From Siphonodentalium dalli (taxonomy: Eukaryota > Mollusca > Scaphopoda > Gadilida > Siphonodentaliidae), in the NCBI GenBank assembly GCA_032622095.1, contig CP136066.1, forward strand, positions 108,273,319-108,337,318: a DNA stretch of 64,000 nt. The letters are read 5' to 3'. The translations under genes were made by a program, and so were the position numbers. Below are positions 12,236-22,259 of the stretch, piece by piece. Numbering within the stretch: position 1 is the stretch's first letter; every line of letters starts with the position of its first letter. The notes under the pieces are model-generated. The model was not told the DNA's origin. It saw nothing but the letters and a program-made list of their open reading frames with translations, and did no database searches.

Positions 12236-12746
12236 TAGTGATGGGCGGTTTTGATTTTGGTTTTTCTGGGAGAAAAAACCTCGGTTTCAGTTCGGTTATC
12301 GTTTTTTTTTACTAGATAGTGAAATTATACTGAAATACATACAATTTGAGTATATACTTTCAAAGTAACCGTAATTAGAGTCAATAATTTATTGTCTCAA
12401 TAACGTTGAATATTGTATTTGATTGTCAAATAATCTTATCATATAACCCATATTAGATAACATTTCAGGCAACAGATATTCTCATAGAATTTGGAAATAC
12501 AGAATGAGCCTCTGAGGCAGAGTCAAGGATTGGGAATGTTCACAGTATCTATTGACTAAATTCTTCTGAAATTTCAACATTGTGTTCTTGTGTTCTGTCT
12601 CTTGACCCCTTTCCTAGGGCTTCACATGAAATTAAGAAAAATGAAAAAGATCAGTGGAATCTAACTTTGATTGGCCATGATCACAAACAGAATGTTGATA
12701 GAAAGATTAGAAACATAACTTTTGTCACAATGTAATCATGACTCAT

Positions 12747-14063
12747 TCATTGACTGAGATTGTGATTTAAAAACACCAACTGTTCTGCATGTTTCGGCTT
12801 TAGATTGCTGCGTCTATCCGAGATAACTAATCCGGCTTTACTGAAAATTCGCTCAGACGGAACTGATGTTCCAACAGATTCCCCATTTGAGATATACCAC
12901 ATTATCACTGTAGCGTCCTCGAATGGCCTGAGAACTTTGATGGAACACACAGGTACTCCCTAGCAATAGGTGCCACATTGGGATATTTAATCATATGGTC
13001 TGCCCACCACACAAATGGGGAATCTGTTGGATCTATGATGACACCATCCATGAAAGCATTAAGCTCCCGTCTTAGAACCACTTTGAGTTTTTCCGTGTTA
13101 TCAGTGTCCATCTTACGTTTCTCTGCAACATTCATTTTGAATCTGCTCCAGAAATCTCGCTTTGCTTCTGGCTGAGGTTGAGTGGATGTAGTTGCCACAA
13201 CACTTGTGACAGAAGTTGAACTGCTTGGTTTGTTATCAACTGAATTAGAAGCAACACCCAACTAATACTCTCAGCTGATTTTTTGGCAGCTGAACACGTG
13301 AGGCTTTGTTTTTCTTCCATCATGGATAGAACGGATTCCACCATTGTGGACACAGTTTCTTCAGAACCGAAAGCATATTGTTTGAATCGAGGGTCTAACA
13401 ATGTTGCAATTCCAAAAAGCTTATGTGTCTCATATTCAGGCCACCTAGATTTTATGTTTTGTATCACCTCTGTCCCAAAGCAGTCCATTTCTGATGCATT
13501 CATATCATCGCATACAATATTTAGAACAGGTATCACCATAGAGGGAGTAGAATACTTTGTGGCCGACATTATCACTGCAGCGTCCTCGAATGGCCTGAGA
13601 ACTTTCACATATTCTTCTGCAGTTTTCCACTCGTGGTCTAACATATTTGTCACCTTCAGTTTCGGAAGTGATGCCATCACAGCCGATAATGGCACCTTAA
13701 GTGTAACCAACCTCTCCATCATATAGTAGGTGGAATTCCATCTTGTTTCACATTCTCCCTTCAATTTATGTGGATCATATTCATAGCTGACTGCATTTTG
13801 TTCAGTTCAGCAGTAGATTTGGCACTGTGATGAAAGAAACTAACAATGTTCTTACATTTCGCAATCAAATTGTTTACCCCCTTAAATACTTTGAGTGAGG
13901 TCCTTTATGACAAGTTGGAGTGTGTGAGTGAAGCAGTTTAGGTAAGTATAGTTATCAGGGAGAAGTCTATCAGCCTTTCTTACATTAGCTGCATTATCTG
14001 AGACGACATATAGTTTTATGGCATCAATGTTTTTGTTTGGTAACCACCTCTTCAGGCTTTCAG
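12747..14063 (-). pseudogene. hAT transposase, middle and C-terminal part (broken)
   Basis: Read right to left it gives KRWLPNKNIDAIKLYVVSDN, then a gap in frame near 13765-13885, then KGECETRWNSTYYMMERLV, LLDPRFKQYAFGS, RDFWSRFK, and finally SVPSERIFSKAGLVISDRR, ending at the TGA at 12747-12749. These are the diagnostic blocks of hAT transposases: RNase H-like core and C-terminal dimerisation region. Frame changes occur near 13140-13260, and a 70-bp foreign insert at about 12870-12938 breaks the VPS/TSVPSERIF join. The protein parallels the copy at 19821-21786, with clear divergence, so the two are separate lineages within one family. Confidence 0.85.
12870..12938. other. Chimeric templated insertion inside hAT transposase
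   Basis: 12899-12938 matches 13566-13605 at 39 of 40 bases in direct orientation. 12870-12888 is an exact 19-base inverted copy of 13013-13031. Together they sit where intact family members read straight from VPS to TSVPSERIF. Confidence 0.75.
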
Positions 14064-15101
14064 CAGTCCTTCGATTTTGAGGCGCGCAATTGCGCTTGCG
14101 CGCCTTGTCGCGCGCGGATCTAAAAACCAGCGAGTTATTAAATGCGTACGCCGAAAATTTCAAATGCGCGCCTCGGAAATTGCAACCAGTGAACGAGATT
14201 TTAACAAACAACACAGCAATGGTTAAACGCCGACAAGACTATTCACCATGTATCTTTCTCAGCAGGGATGACGTTGATTACGAACCTGGTAACAAAGATC
14301 AAAGCGGCGTCTTTCGCACTCAATGATTGGGGTGACACCTCATCACAACTGCTGCACGTGCGAGTTCCCGCAAAAAGCGTGTCAATTCATTGGCGGCCTC
14401 GTTTGATGTTTCGGCATGCGGGATTCGCCGATTCATTTGAATATTAGATTAGGGTTTATACTGTATCATCATTCATGTCGGATAGTGATGGTGACACTGC
14501 CTAAAAGGGCAAAAGTGTGCAATCTTAAAAGCGCTAATTCTAAAGATAATATGTGACAAATTAGTCCCAGACAAGCTGTCGCGTGTGCTCACTGGGACGT
14601 AATTCACAGGTGTGACATTATTACTTTTAATTCACCGAGATATTAGGCCCATAAAAATAGCTATTCAATTCGGAATGGATGCTATTCAATTACAATAATT
14701 GACTAGCTATATACTAATCAAAATTTTAAAAGTAGTTTGCTCCCTGGCAATCTGATTCCGGTAGCGATTCGGATTCCACTTCCGAGTTTGAAGCTTTAAT
14801 CGAGTCTGATGAGCATGCGCTCTCAGAGGCGGAAGTCGACTAATTACCGTGATCAGATTCACCGGGATTGTTGATGTTATTATCATGTGGACTATTGTAT
14901 AATATAAACATGTTTTTATTTCTGTTTCTGTTGCCACACTTGGAATTATACGTGTGTATCATTATACTTGAGTTTGTATTTATTCAGTAATCATTTCATC
15001 GATGATAATTTGAATTGTGCTCCCTCAAAAAAGGCGCGTGCAAATCCCAAAAGCTCCGAGCGATATATCGCGCACCTACGTTTTCCAAATTCGAAGGACT
15101 G
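14064..15101. mobile_element. CAGTCCTTCG element, copy 1, 7-bp TSD
   Basis: Terminal inverted repeats CAGTCCTTCGATTTTG and CAAATTCGAAGGACTG, flanked by CTTTCAG at 14057-14063 and 15102-15108. It is inserted in the hAT transposase between its TESS and ESLKRW codons. Subterminal sequence is rich in GCGCGC. It shares most of its interior with the copy at 25723-26628. The 7-bp TSD seen twice does not fit typical hAT (8) or Mutator (9). The superfamily is unresolved; Dada-type and P-type elements are possibilities by TSD length only. Confidence 0.82.
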
Positions 15102-15533
15102 CTTTCAGTAATTTCATTAGAAATATTTTCTCCACTGTGCGACAGTGGCATGTATGTAACATCCATACATACATCTCTCGGTGTGAATTCTTTTGTCAAG
15201 AAATGTCCTGTCAGTGACATATATGCATCGTTTGCTCGTGAAGTCCAGTGGTCTGTCGTGAGAGCAAAGCAATCAACATCATTTAACTCGAGGCGTATTC
15301 CAGCTTTGATATCATTATATAGATTGGGAATTAAACTTAGACGCAGGTCACATCTTGTGGGTATCTGATATGATGGCTGAATTTGTAGAGATGAACTGCC
15401 TGAAACCCTTGTCCTCGACAATCGAATGCGGTTGGTAGTCCAAACAGATCATCTCCACCAGTTTTCGTGTGCCATCCTTCTGACGTTTGTCAGATCGATC
15501 CCATTTATTGGCTTTCAGATATATATGGATAGC
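15102..15533 (-). pseudogene. hAT transposase exon 2, frameshifted
   Basis: Starts after a TCTCATTTCAG acceptor and reads AIHIYLKANKWDRSDKRQKD ... MICLDYQPHSIVEDKGF. A frame change near 15380-15400 follows. It then continues PTRCDLRLSLIP ... DVDCFALTTDHWTSRANDAY ... SGENISNEITESS, where the 14064-15101 element cuts it. TTDHWTS is the hallmark of hAT transposases of this group. The BED exon upstream ends at a matching GTAATATT donor, so this family carries an intron in its transposase gene. Confidence 0.85.
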
Positions 15534-15539
15534 CTGAAA

Positions 15540-16690
15540 TGAGACAGGAGAAAAATCCTCAGACACAAATTCACATAAAGTATAATTTATATATAGATCG
15601 TTCTATTAATAAAATAATAATTTGAAGATGTATCTTCTCATGTAGAAAAAACTAATCTAATTGGTTTAATTAATTCTCGAATTAGTAATAGCTGTGAGTC
15701 CTTGACTATTTTGAAGTATTTTCATTATCAAAGGTAACAAACATTGTCGAATGTATCAATTTATATCAAATGGGTCGAAATGACAGCAATATTCAGTATT
15801 CACACACGTGCTGTGGGGACAGTTTGTGACATAAACTATTGAAACTAAACATCATTAATATTCAAGAAACTCCTAAAACGCGGATTAATACACTATCATA
15901 TGAAGTTATCTCTGAATCAAGACAATTATTTTGTAATGAATTATAAAACAAAGATAGTTGTATCGAAAAAGATAAATTAATTCTTAATTACCCCGTATCT
16001 TTGGGAGGATGTCTGGAAGTGTAATGCTATATAGCTTCAATTTAAGAGGGACTCTTTTTTTTACCGAACACTCCTAACAGAGAAACAGATTGTCAGATAA
16101 CTTGTCAAAATCGCAACAATTCGTACTATTTTTTGGCAATTGACACGATTATAATCCAGAATTAACGGACGTTTGTGATTCGTAAAAAATAAACATTTGT
16201 TTGGTTGGAACATCAATATATTATTCATTTTTGGACTGTTTTCAGATCGATAAATATCAAATGTATTAAATGATGGGTGATCTGAGATTTTTTTTATCAT
16301 GTTGCGAGTGCATTGGTGATGGAGGCGTGGCAGTACACCTATTGAGGTGTCAATCATCGGCTACCGCTGGTCGCATTCGTCTGTAGGTCTGAGGAATTCT
16401 CCGCTAGATAAGCCACGTTTTTAATCTTATTTCCAAAGCACTGGGGAAGCAAACAACTCTCACAATTTTGGTTAACTCGCCACTATTAAATTCCAAGCAT
16501 TGAAACAATTAATTCAGTCTGTCGTATATGATTTATTGACTCAAAGGGTATCAGTGATAATCGCAAACACGTGTTTTCGTAGATAGAGTTATCATTCTTA
16601 TATCGGAGTACTTTAACTTCTCAAGTTGAGGCAGACGTTCTCTTAGTGCGTTTTACAAACCCACAAAATTCTATGATAACCACCATATAG
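15540..16690. other. hAT transposase intron, nothing coding
   Basis: AT-rich sequence between the transposase exons. I see no coding or repeat signal other than the nested element that follows. Confidence 0.5.
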
Positions 16691-16699
16691 TGAATAAAC

Positions 16700-17818
16700 T
16701 AGGGGTGGGAAGATACACCGATGCATCGCGATACGGTAACACACGATGCATGCACCGATACAAATCCTTAAATATCGTCGTATTGCGATACACGTATAAT
16801 TCATAATAAATGATTACTGTACGAAAACTTCGAAAAGCATAGTCACTTGATCGGCTATTAAGATATATCGAGAGTTTCAGTCCTAAAACAAAGTTAAAAC
16901 AAGACTTCGCATGTGCATATATAGCTTCGCGCGAAAGTGATGAAACGTACTATAATGTGTCCGTGCTGCACGTGCATCGCGTGTTTGATTAGAGCCGGTG
17001 CATATTTACGCCACATGGCACAATTGATATATAACTTCCCGTTTCGTTTTCGGAAGCACATGTCACGTGCGCTCGCAGACGACGCAATACTGCCTTCTAA
17101 ATATACCGGTACTTTCCGCGGTACCCTTCATTTTGACCGCGTAATCGCGTGTCACTCGAACTCAAGTCGTATAGTTACGAGTCCAGTGGTCTGAATCTAG
17201 TACATTGTATTTAGAGTTACTCCTCTTACATTGGCAGCTCCGCGTTTTGTGATTTATTAACAAGTGATTTTAAGCACGATCACTTAGACACTTACGGACT
17301 TTCTTTGTGCAAGTCTTGATTACTCGATTTTGTGGTCATCGTCCTTGAACTCTTGAGTTTCAACATCCGTTTTTAGAGTGGTGGAAGGCAAATTCCAGAA
17401 ATTATCCATTCTGTCCCAAGTGAACGAGTGTTTTCGACTGCTGGCGATATTATAAATGCTCAGCGCTCAATGCTGAACTCAGAAAATGTTGACACTTTAA
17501 TTTTTTTGAGAAAGAACCTGCGTTACCATTAACTTACCAATAAATAGTCGATCTTGTATTTACTGTTTAGAGTAGATCAGACTCATAATAACTATTGACT
17601 TGTTTGAAAGTTGTTTCAGTTGCAAGTAGGCACAGTAATGCTATTTGCCCTAATAAGCTTGTGTTTGAGTTGTCATGTTTGATTTGATTAAATTCTGAAA
17701 CAATGTCTGGAGTGTATCTATGTAGTATGTATATATGTATCTAGATACGCATTCGTATCGCGAACGGTGTATCGAGATACGTATCGTATCGTGGCACTAG
17801 CGTATCTTCCCACCCCTA
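16700..17818 (+). mobile_element. Nested non-autonomous hAT, TSD GAATAAAC
   Basis: TIR TAGGGGTGGGAAGATAC at both ends, with 8-bp TSD GAATAAAC at 16692-16699 and 17819-17826. Both subterminal regions are full of 'cgatacg'-like motifs, as expected for transposase binding sites. It lies inside the intron of the minus-strand hAT. It still holds the 3' end of a transposase gene (next entry), so it is an internal-deletion derivative rather than a featureless MITE. Confidence 0.9.
17401..17532 (+). pseudogene. Residual hAT C-terminal dimerisation domain
   Basis: Reads IIHSVPSERVFSTAGDIINA then QRSMLNSENVDTLIFLRKNL and RYH, ending at TAA 17530-17532. This is the conserved C-terminal signature of hAT transposases. 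The N-terminal and catalytic parts are deleted in this 1.1-kb element. Confidence 0.85.
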
Positions 17819-17866
17819 GAATAAACCACACAATTATATGGAAATAGAAAGATAATGCAATATTAC

Positions 17867-18151
17867 CTTCACTGAACCGATCTCGGCGATCTGTTTTTGC
17901 ACTTTTGCTTTGCAGTTGTTCTCCTTGTCGATCGCGCTTTGGATCTTGTTAAATTCTCTCAGATGGACCCGATGCATGTGGGATTTGATGTTGCTTGTGT
18001 TTCCTTTGTCCGCTGCTACTTGTTTTGAGCACAGAAGGCATTTGCAGAGCTTCTTGTCCAGACGATCAAAGTGTTCATACCATTTACTTGGTTTAGTTTT
18101 CGAGTTAGCAGTCAGCAGACGCTTCCATTTTTTTAAACAGGAAAAAGCCAC
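17867..18151 (-). pseudogene. hAT transposase exon 1 with BED zinc finger
   Basis: Reads MAFSCLKKWKRLLT ... KPSKWYEHFDRLDKKLCKCLLC ... GNTSNIKSHMHRVH. The CxxC and HxxxxH pairs form a BED zinc finger, the N-terminal DNA-binding domain of many hAT transposases. It ends GSVK at a GTAATATT donor at 17866. The nested hAT starts a few dozen bases into this intron. No break is visible in this exon itself. Confidence 0.85.
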
Positions 18152-18756
18152 AAATAGAAGAAAAAAAGTATATTGCCCGGATTTAAAATCGGGAACTGTT
18201 TTTCCGTTTTTTTCAATTACAATCGGTTCGGTTTATACGTCCATTGAATATAATTGACCAAATGGTTCGTTTACGTGGATTTGCAATAGACCAGATATGC
18301 GATGATTAGAATTGTGCTCAATTAATCGGCTTTCCGTGAAACACGGCACCAGTTTGAGAGCACCGCTTCCCTTTTAGGCGAACATGAATAATATGCGCCT
18401 TTACCCTATCCAGTCCACCCCTACCTGGGCTACCCCCGACCTATGTCCATTTTATTGGTTTTGAGGGAAAAAATGAATAATAAACCAAGCGACCGTCCAA
18501 ACTCTCAAATAAATGTCCCACTTTAACATTTAGTTTCGCTCGATCAACGAAACAGGAATAACTGAGAATGTACTTCCGTTGAATAGCGTGGTTCTCCGAT
18601 TTTTATATTGGCGTATACTGCAGAGTTAATTTTCTAACTGTGATATCTGCACATGCCTAATAAACACGGCGCCGCTGTGTATTCTAATGTTTATTTATTT
18701 AGGAAACTCTAATTTCTCATTCACCCTTGAATGAAGTTCTTTATTTGTTGAGATAC

Positions 18757-18900
18757 TAGTGATGGGCGGTTTTGAAATTTTGACTCGGTTACGGTTTCGG
18801 TTTGGATCAAAAGAGTTGACTCTCGGTTTTCGTTTCGGTTTTTTTAAACAAGATTGGGTACCGGTATAATTATGTGTTGAGAAGAGAGCTCAATTGTCAA
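18757..18900. mobile_element. Second hAT terminus, TAGTGATGGGCGGTTTTG
   Basis: Same terminal sequence and orientation as the end at 12236, followed by repeated 'cggttttcggtttcggttt' typical of this family's subterminal region. No inverted partner was found nearby. It is either a truncated copy or an end moved by rearrangement. Confidence 0.6.
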
Positions 18901-19110
18901 GATTCGGTAGGTATTAAACAAGTATGAACACAATTGACCCTACTGCAATTAGCTGTGTGAGCCAATGAGATAATTGTATTATACAGCCTGAAGCAGCGCT
19001 GGCTTCTGCTAAAAGGCGGTTAGACAAACAGACTCATTTTACTCAATGTCGCTTTGATTTTGTTTTGTATAAAAGATAGCAGATATCATTCTTTTATTTT
19101 CTCAACAAAG

Positions 19111-19266
19111 ATGGTGAAAAAGTGTAGGTATGGACAATGTAAAAGCGACTCGCGATATCAACACCTGATTCCGGACGTTATTTTTGTGCCTGTTGTGAAG
19201 CCAAAGACGACCGAAGGTGTCTTGGGTTACTCTGATTTTTCTGAAATCAAAGAGTATTGGTTTCAT
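19111..19266 (+). CDS. Possible first exon of a THAP-domain protein
   Basis: A good start context (acaaagATGG) opens 52 codons beginning MVKKCRYGQCKSDSRYQHLI and ends at a consensus donor GTAAGTTG in phase 0. The start M-V-K-K-C-x4-C followed by KSDSRY and then PxxKPK is typical of the THAP zinc-finger N-terminus, a DNA-binding domain shared by cellular proteins and P-element-type transposases. The second half (TTEGVLGYSDFSEIKEYWFH) is unusual, and the later C-x2-H pair was not found in the window. A complete hAT is inserted about 300 bp downstream. This may be a pseudogene or transposon remnant. Confidence 0.45.
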
Positions 19267-19554
19267 GTAAGTTGACACAACATAATAATATAACAGTAAC
19301 AGTATGCGAAAGCTTCGCCCTATGGGCTTTTAGGATTAGTAAATTAATTTGAAGGTTGGAAATGTCACACTGATCGAGCCAGAGAGGTGACAAATGGAAA
19401 TATGATGAGGGGATTAGGAAGTGCTAGATAAGCTAATTAGTTAACACTATCAAATCAAACTATGTACACATTTGAGATAATGGACCACATAGTGTTATAA
19501 TCTCCAAGGGATGATTTGGTTGGGGAAAGAGGGACACTAAAATGGCCAAAGTAT

Positions 19555-19562
19555 ATGACAAC
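19555..19562. repeat. TSD of complete hAT, ATGACAAC
   Basis: The same 8 bases occur at 22247-22254, directly flanking the inverted ends. Confidence 0.95.
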
Positions 19563-19820
19563 TAGAGCTGGGCGGTTTTGCGGTTTTTACCGTAAGTTCG
19601 GTGTTTCCTCCACCACTAAAAACCGAACCGAACATTTAGAAGAAAACCGTCATCGACGATCTTTCTTGGTTGACTACTGACCGTATTTCACCGGTCAGCG
19701 GGACGGTCGGAAATTATACTCGCCGGTCCGCCGGAAGTTATTAATCGACTTCCGTTTCCAAGCGAGATAGGTGACTCGAAAAAATCAACTCGTCTCGACA
19801 ACGATGTCATAATTCTCATA

Positions 19821-21786
19821 ATGTCGAGTACGAAAAGCAAATGGCTACGATTTTTCAATAAAAAAAATAATAAACTTTCATCTTGTAAATTATGTATCAA
19901 AGAAATATCGGCGGAGCACGGAAACACGTCAAACTTGCGGCCACATATCCAAAGAAAACACAAAAAAGAATTCGTTGAGATACAAACTGAAATTGAAAGC
20001 GAGAGTCAGCTTCAAGTTGAAAAGACCGCCACTTCTTCTGGGCTTATATGTAGAAAACGGAAATCTGAATCTGTTGTAACTGATAGTAGAGAAACGAAAC
20101 AAGGAAGAATAACTGGATATTTGGGATCACATGGTATTTGGGATAAGAAAGATGCCAGAAGATTGCAATCAGACAATCTCATAGTACAAATGATTTGTCT
20201 AGATTATCAACCTATGTCAATCGTAGAAGATGAAGGATTCCTCAAGCTTATAAATTATCTTCAGCCGTGTTATAAGCCACCAACAAGACGTGAATTGCGA
20301 TCAGTTCTCATCCCAGGAATGTACCAAACAAAAAAAGCAGAAATTCTCGAGGAGCTAAAGCAAGCAGAATTCTTTGGATTAACTACTGACCATTGGACTT
20401 TCCAGAGCGAATGACGCATATATGGCCATAACATGCAATTTTCTCAATTCTGATTTTGAACTGAAGGATTATTGTCTCGCCATTACTCATACCCCAGACT
20501 CACATACAGCTGTTAATATATCGACGGATTTAACAAATTGTGTTGAAAACTGGATAAGGGACAAAGGGAAAAAATGCAAAGTGTATGTGGTTTCGGATAA
20601 TGCTTCCAATATGGTCGCTGCTGCAAAATTATTGCCATCTCATTTCACAACTCTGCGCTGTTTCGCACATACCCTCCAACTTGTAATTAAAGACAGTCTT
20701 AAAAAGTTTCCTGCCACTCAGAAAATAATAGCGAAGTGTAAAACTATTGTGACATATTATCATCATAGTTCTCAAGCCACACATAAACTCAAAGAAATGC
20801 AAAGAACAATGGGGTTGAAGGAACATAAGCTAAAAACAGAGTGCGAAACCCGATGGAACTCGACGTACTATATGATGGAAAGATTAGTACAAGAAAAAGA
20901 ACCTCTGTCTGCAGTAATTGCATCCATCGCTAAATTGCCAAATCTTAATGCATTTGAATGGAAAACGGCAGCTGAATATGTCAAGGCATTGAAACCTCTG
21001 GAAAATGCAACAACAATGCTCTCGTCTGCAAAGTTTGCCACCACATCCATGATCATACCAGTTCTGAACACTGTCGTAGATGAACTGTCCTGTTCTGTAT
21101 TGAATGACTTTGGCAAAACTGTTACATGTAACATCAATAGCAGGTCGCCTGACTATGAGAAAAATGCACTATATGCTGTTTCAACATGTATTGATCCCAG
21201 ATTTAAACTACATGCCTTTTCATGTGACAATCTGAAATGTACTGCCAGACAAATGTTGTTAGACCAACTGTTTTCACACTGTAACAAAGACACCAAACTT
21301 GTGACCAAAGATAAAGAGACATGTTCAGAATCAGAGGAAAATGTTGACTCTGTTGAGGAAGTTCAAATAACTCATGCTACTCCATCTACTTCCTCCACAG
21401 TCTCAGTATCAGAAAAGGGTAAAGAGGATACAGTTCCTAAGCGTGATTTCTGGGCTACGTTAAAAAAAAAAGTGGCGAAGAAAAAGGAGCCAACGAAAGG
21501 AGATGAAGATGAACTTAGAGCAGTGCTACTGTTTGAAACTGACCATTACCTTGAAGAAGATCCCATTGAACCAACAGATTTCCCGTTCAGTTGGTGGCAG
21601 AACAATAAAAGATAATACAAACATCTTGCAGACTTTGCCAGGTCTCTGTTGTTCATTCCTGGAACATCTGTTCCCAGTGAAAGGATTTTTAGTAAATCAG
21701 GCTTAGTTCTGTCAGACAGAAGATGCAGCTTGAAGCCTATTCACGCAGAAATGCTTGTATTCCTAAATCATAATTTGAGATGTTGA
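19821..21786 (+). pseudogene. hAT transposase with BED finger; one frameshift, one stop
   Basis: Encodes about 654 residues. In order: a BED zinc finger (CKLC ... HIQRKH, about residues 25-50), MICLDYQPMSIVEDEGF, the TTDHWT block, KVYVVSDNASN and FAHTLQLVIKD. The ECETRWNSTYYMMERLV block, DPRFKLHAFS and SWWQNN follow. Last is the C-terminal dimerisation block SVPSERIFSKSGLVLSDRR, ending at TGA 21784-21786. Two defects: one extra T at about 20398-20400 inside WTSRANDAY shifts frame, and an in-frame TAA at 21613-21615 cuts off the last 56 codons. Transposases of this class cut and paste the element by RNase H-fold chemistry. Either lesion could be a sequencing error, but both together suggest a recently dead copy. 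Confidence 0.93.
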
Positions 21787-21865
21787 TTCCATTTGGAAAT
21801 TGGAATACAAGCATTTCTGCATCAATAGGCTTCAATACTCAATAGGCTTCAAGCCTTCAAGCTGC
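21725..21865. repeat. Inverted duplication at the 3' end of the hAT gene
   Basis: 21802-21865 is an inverted copy of 21725-21763, the last coding segment, with an internal direct repeat of 'caataggcttcaa' added. It forms a potential hairpin just after the stop codon. Confidence 0.75.
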
Positions 21866-22259
21866 TATTGTTGTCAATTTGTTGAATGAACTTGAATCAT
21901 CATTCATCATGATATCAATGTGAATTATGCGACCCAAATGAAAATATTCATTTAGTTTAAGACTTTAAGTTAATGAACTGCAGTTAAACAGTGTTACAAT
22001 ATATTTTAATTTGTTTTAAGTTTAAGTTTATTTTTTGTTGTTATTACAGAATCATATTTTTAGTTCTGTTTGCTTTATTTTTACATGATTTTGAATAAAT
22101 TTAATTATTTTATGAAAACAGTTATCAATTCCCATTTGTTCAAGCCTTGTTAGGAAAATTACCGAAATCGAAACCGAACCGAGGTTTTTCTTAGTAAAAA
22201 ACCGAAATTGAAAACCGAGCCTGAAAAAAAAAACCGCCCAGCTCTAATGACAACACCTG

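Larger units (their letters stand above)
12236..18240 (-). mobile_element. Decayed hAT (BED-finger) transposon, minus strand, with nested insertions
   Basis: The left terminus TAGTGATGGGCGGTTTTG at 12236 resembles the TIR of the complete hAT at 19563. Minus-strand transposase pieces run from about 18151 down to 12747, in the expected order: BED finger, TTDHWTS region, ECETRWNS region, C-terminal dimerisation region. Two other elements interrupt it (14064-15101 and 16700-17818). I could not find the matching right TIR; a second copy of the left-type end, in the same orientation, is at 18757. The right boundary is therefore a guess. Confidence 0.75.
19563..22246 (+). mobile_element. Complete hAT element, 2,684 bp
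   Basis: The ends TAGAGCTGGGCGGTTTT and AAAACCGCCCAGCTCTA are perfect inverts and carry a perfect 8-bp TSD, the hAT hallmark. The subterminal regions repeat 'accgaaccgaac'-type motifs. A single transposase gene fills the interior with no large insertion. The perfect TSD suggests fairly recent insertion, although the transposase has two disabling changes. Confidence 0.96.
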
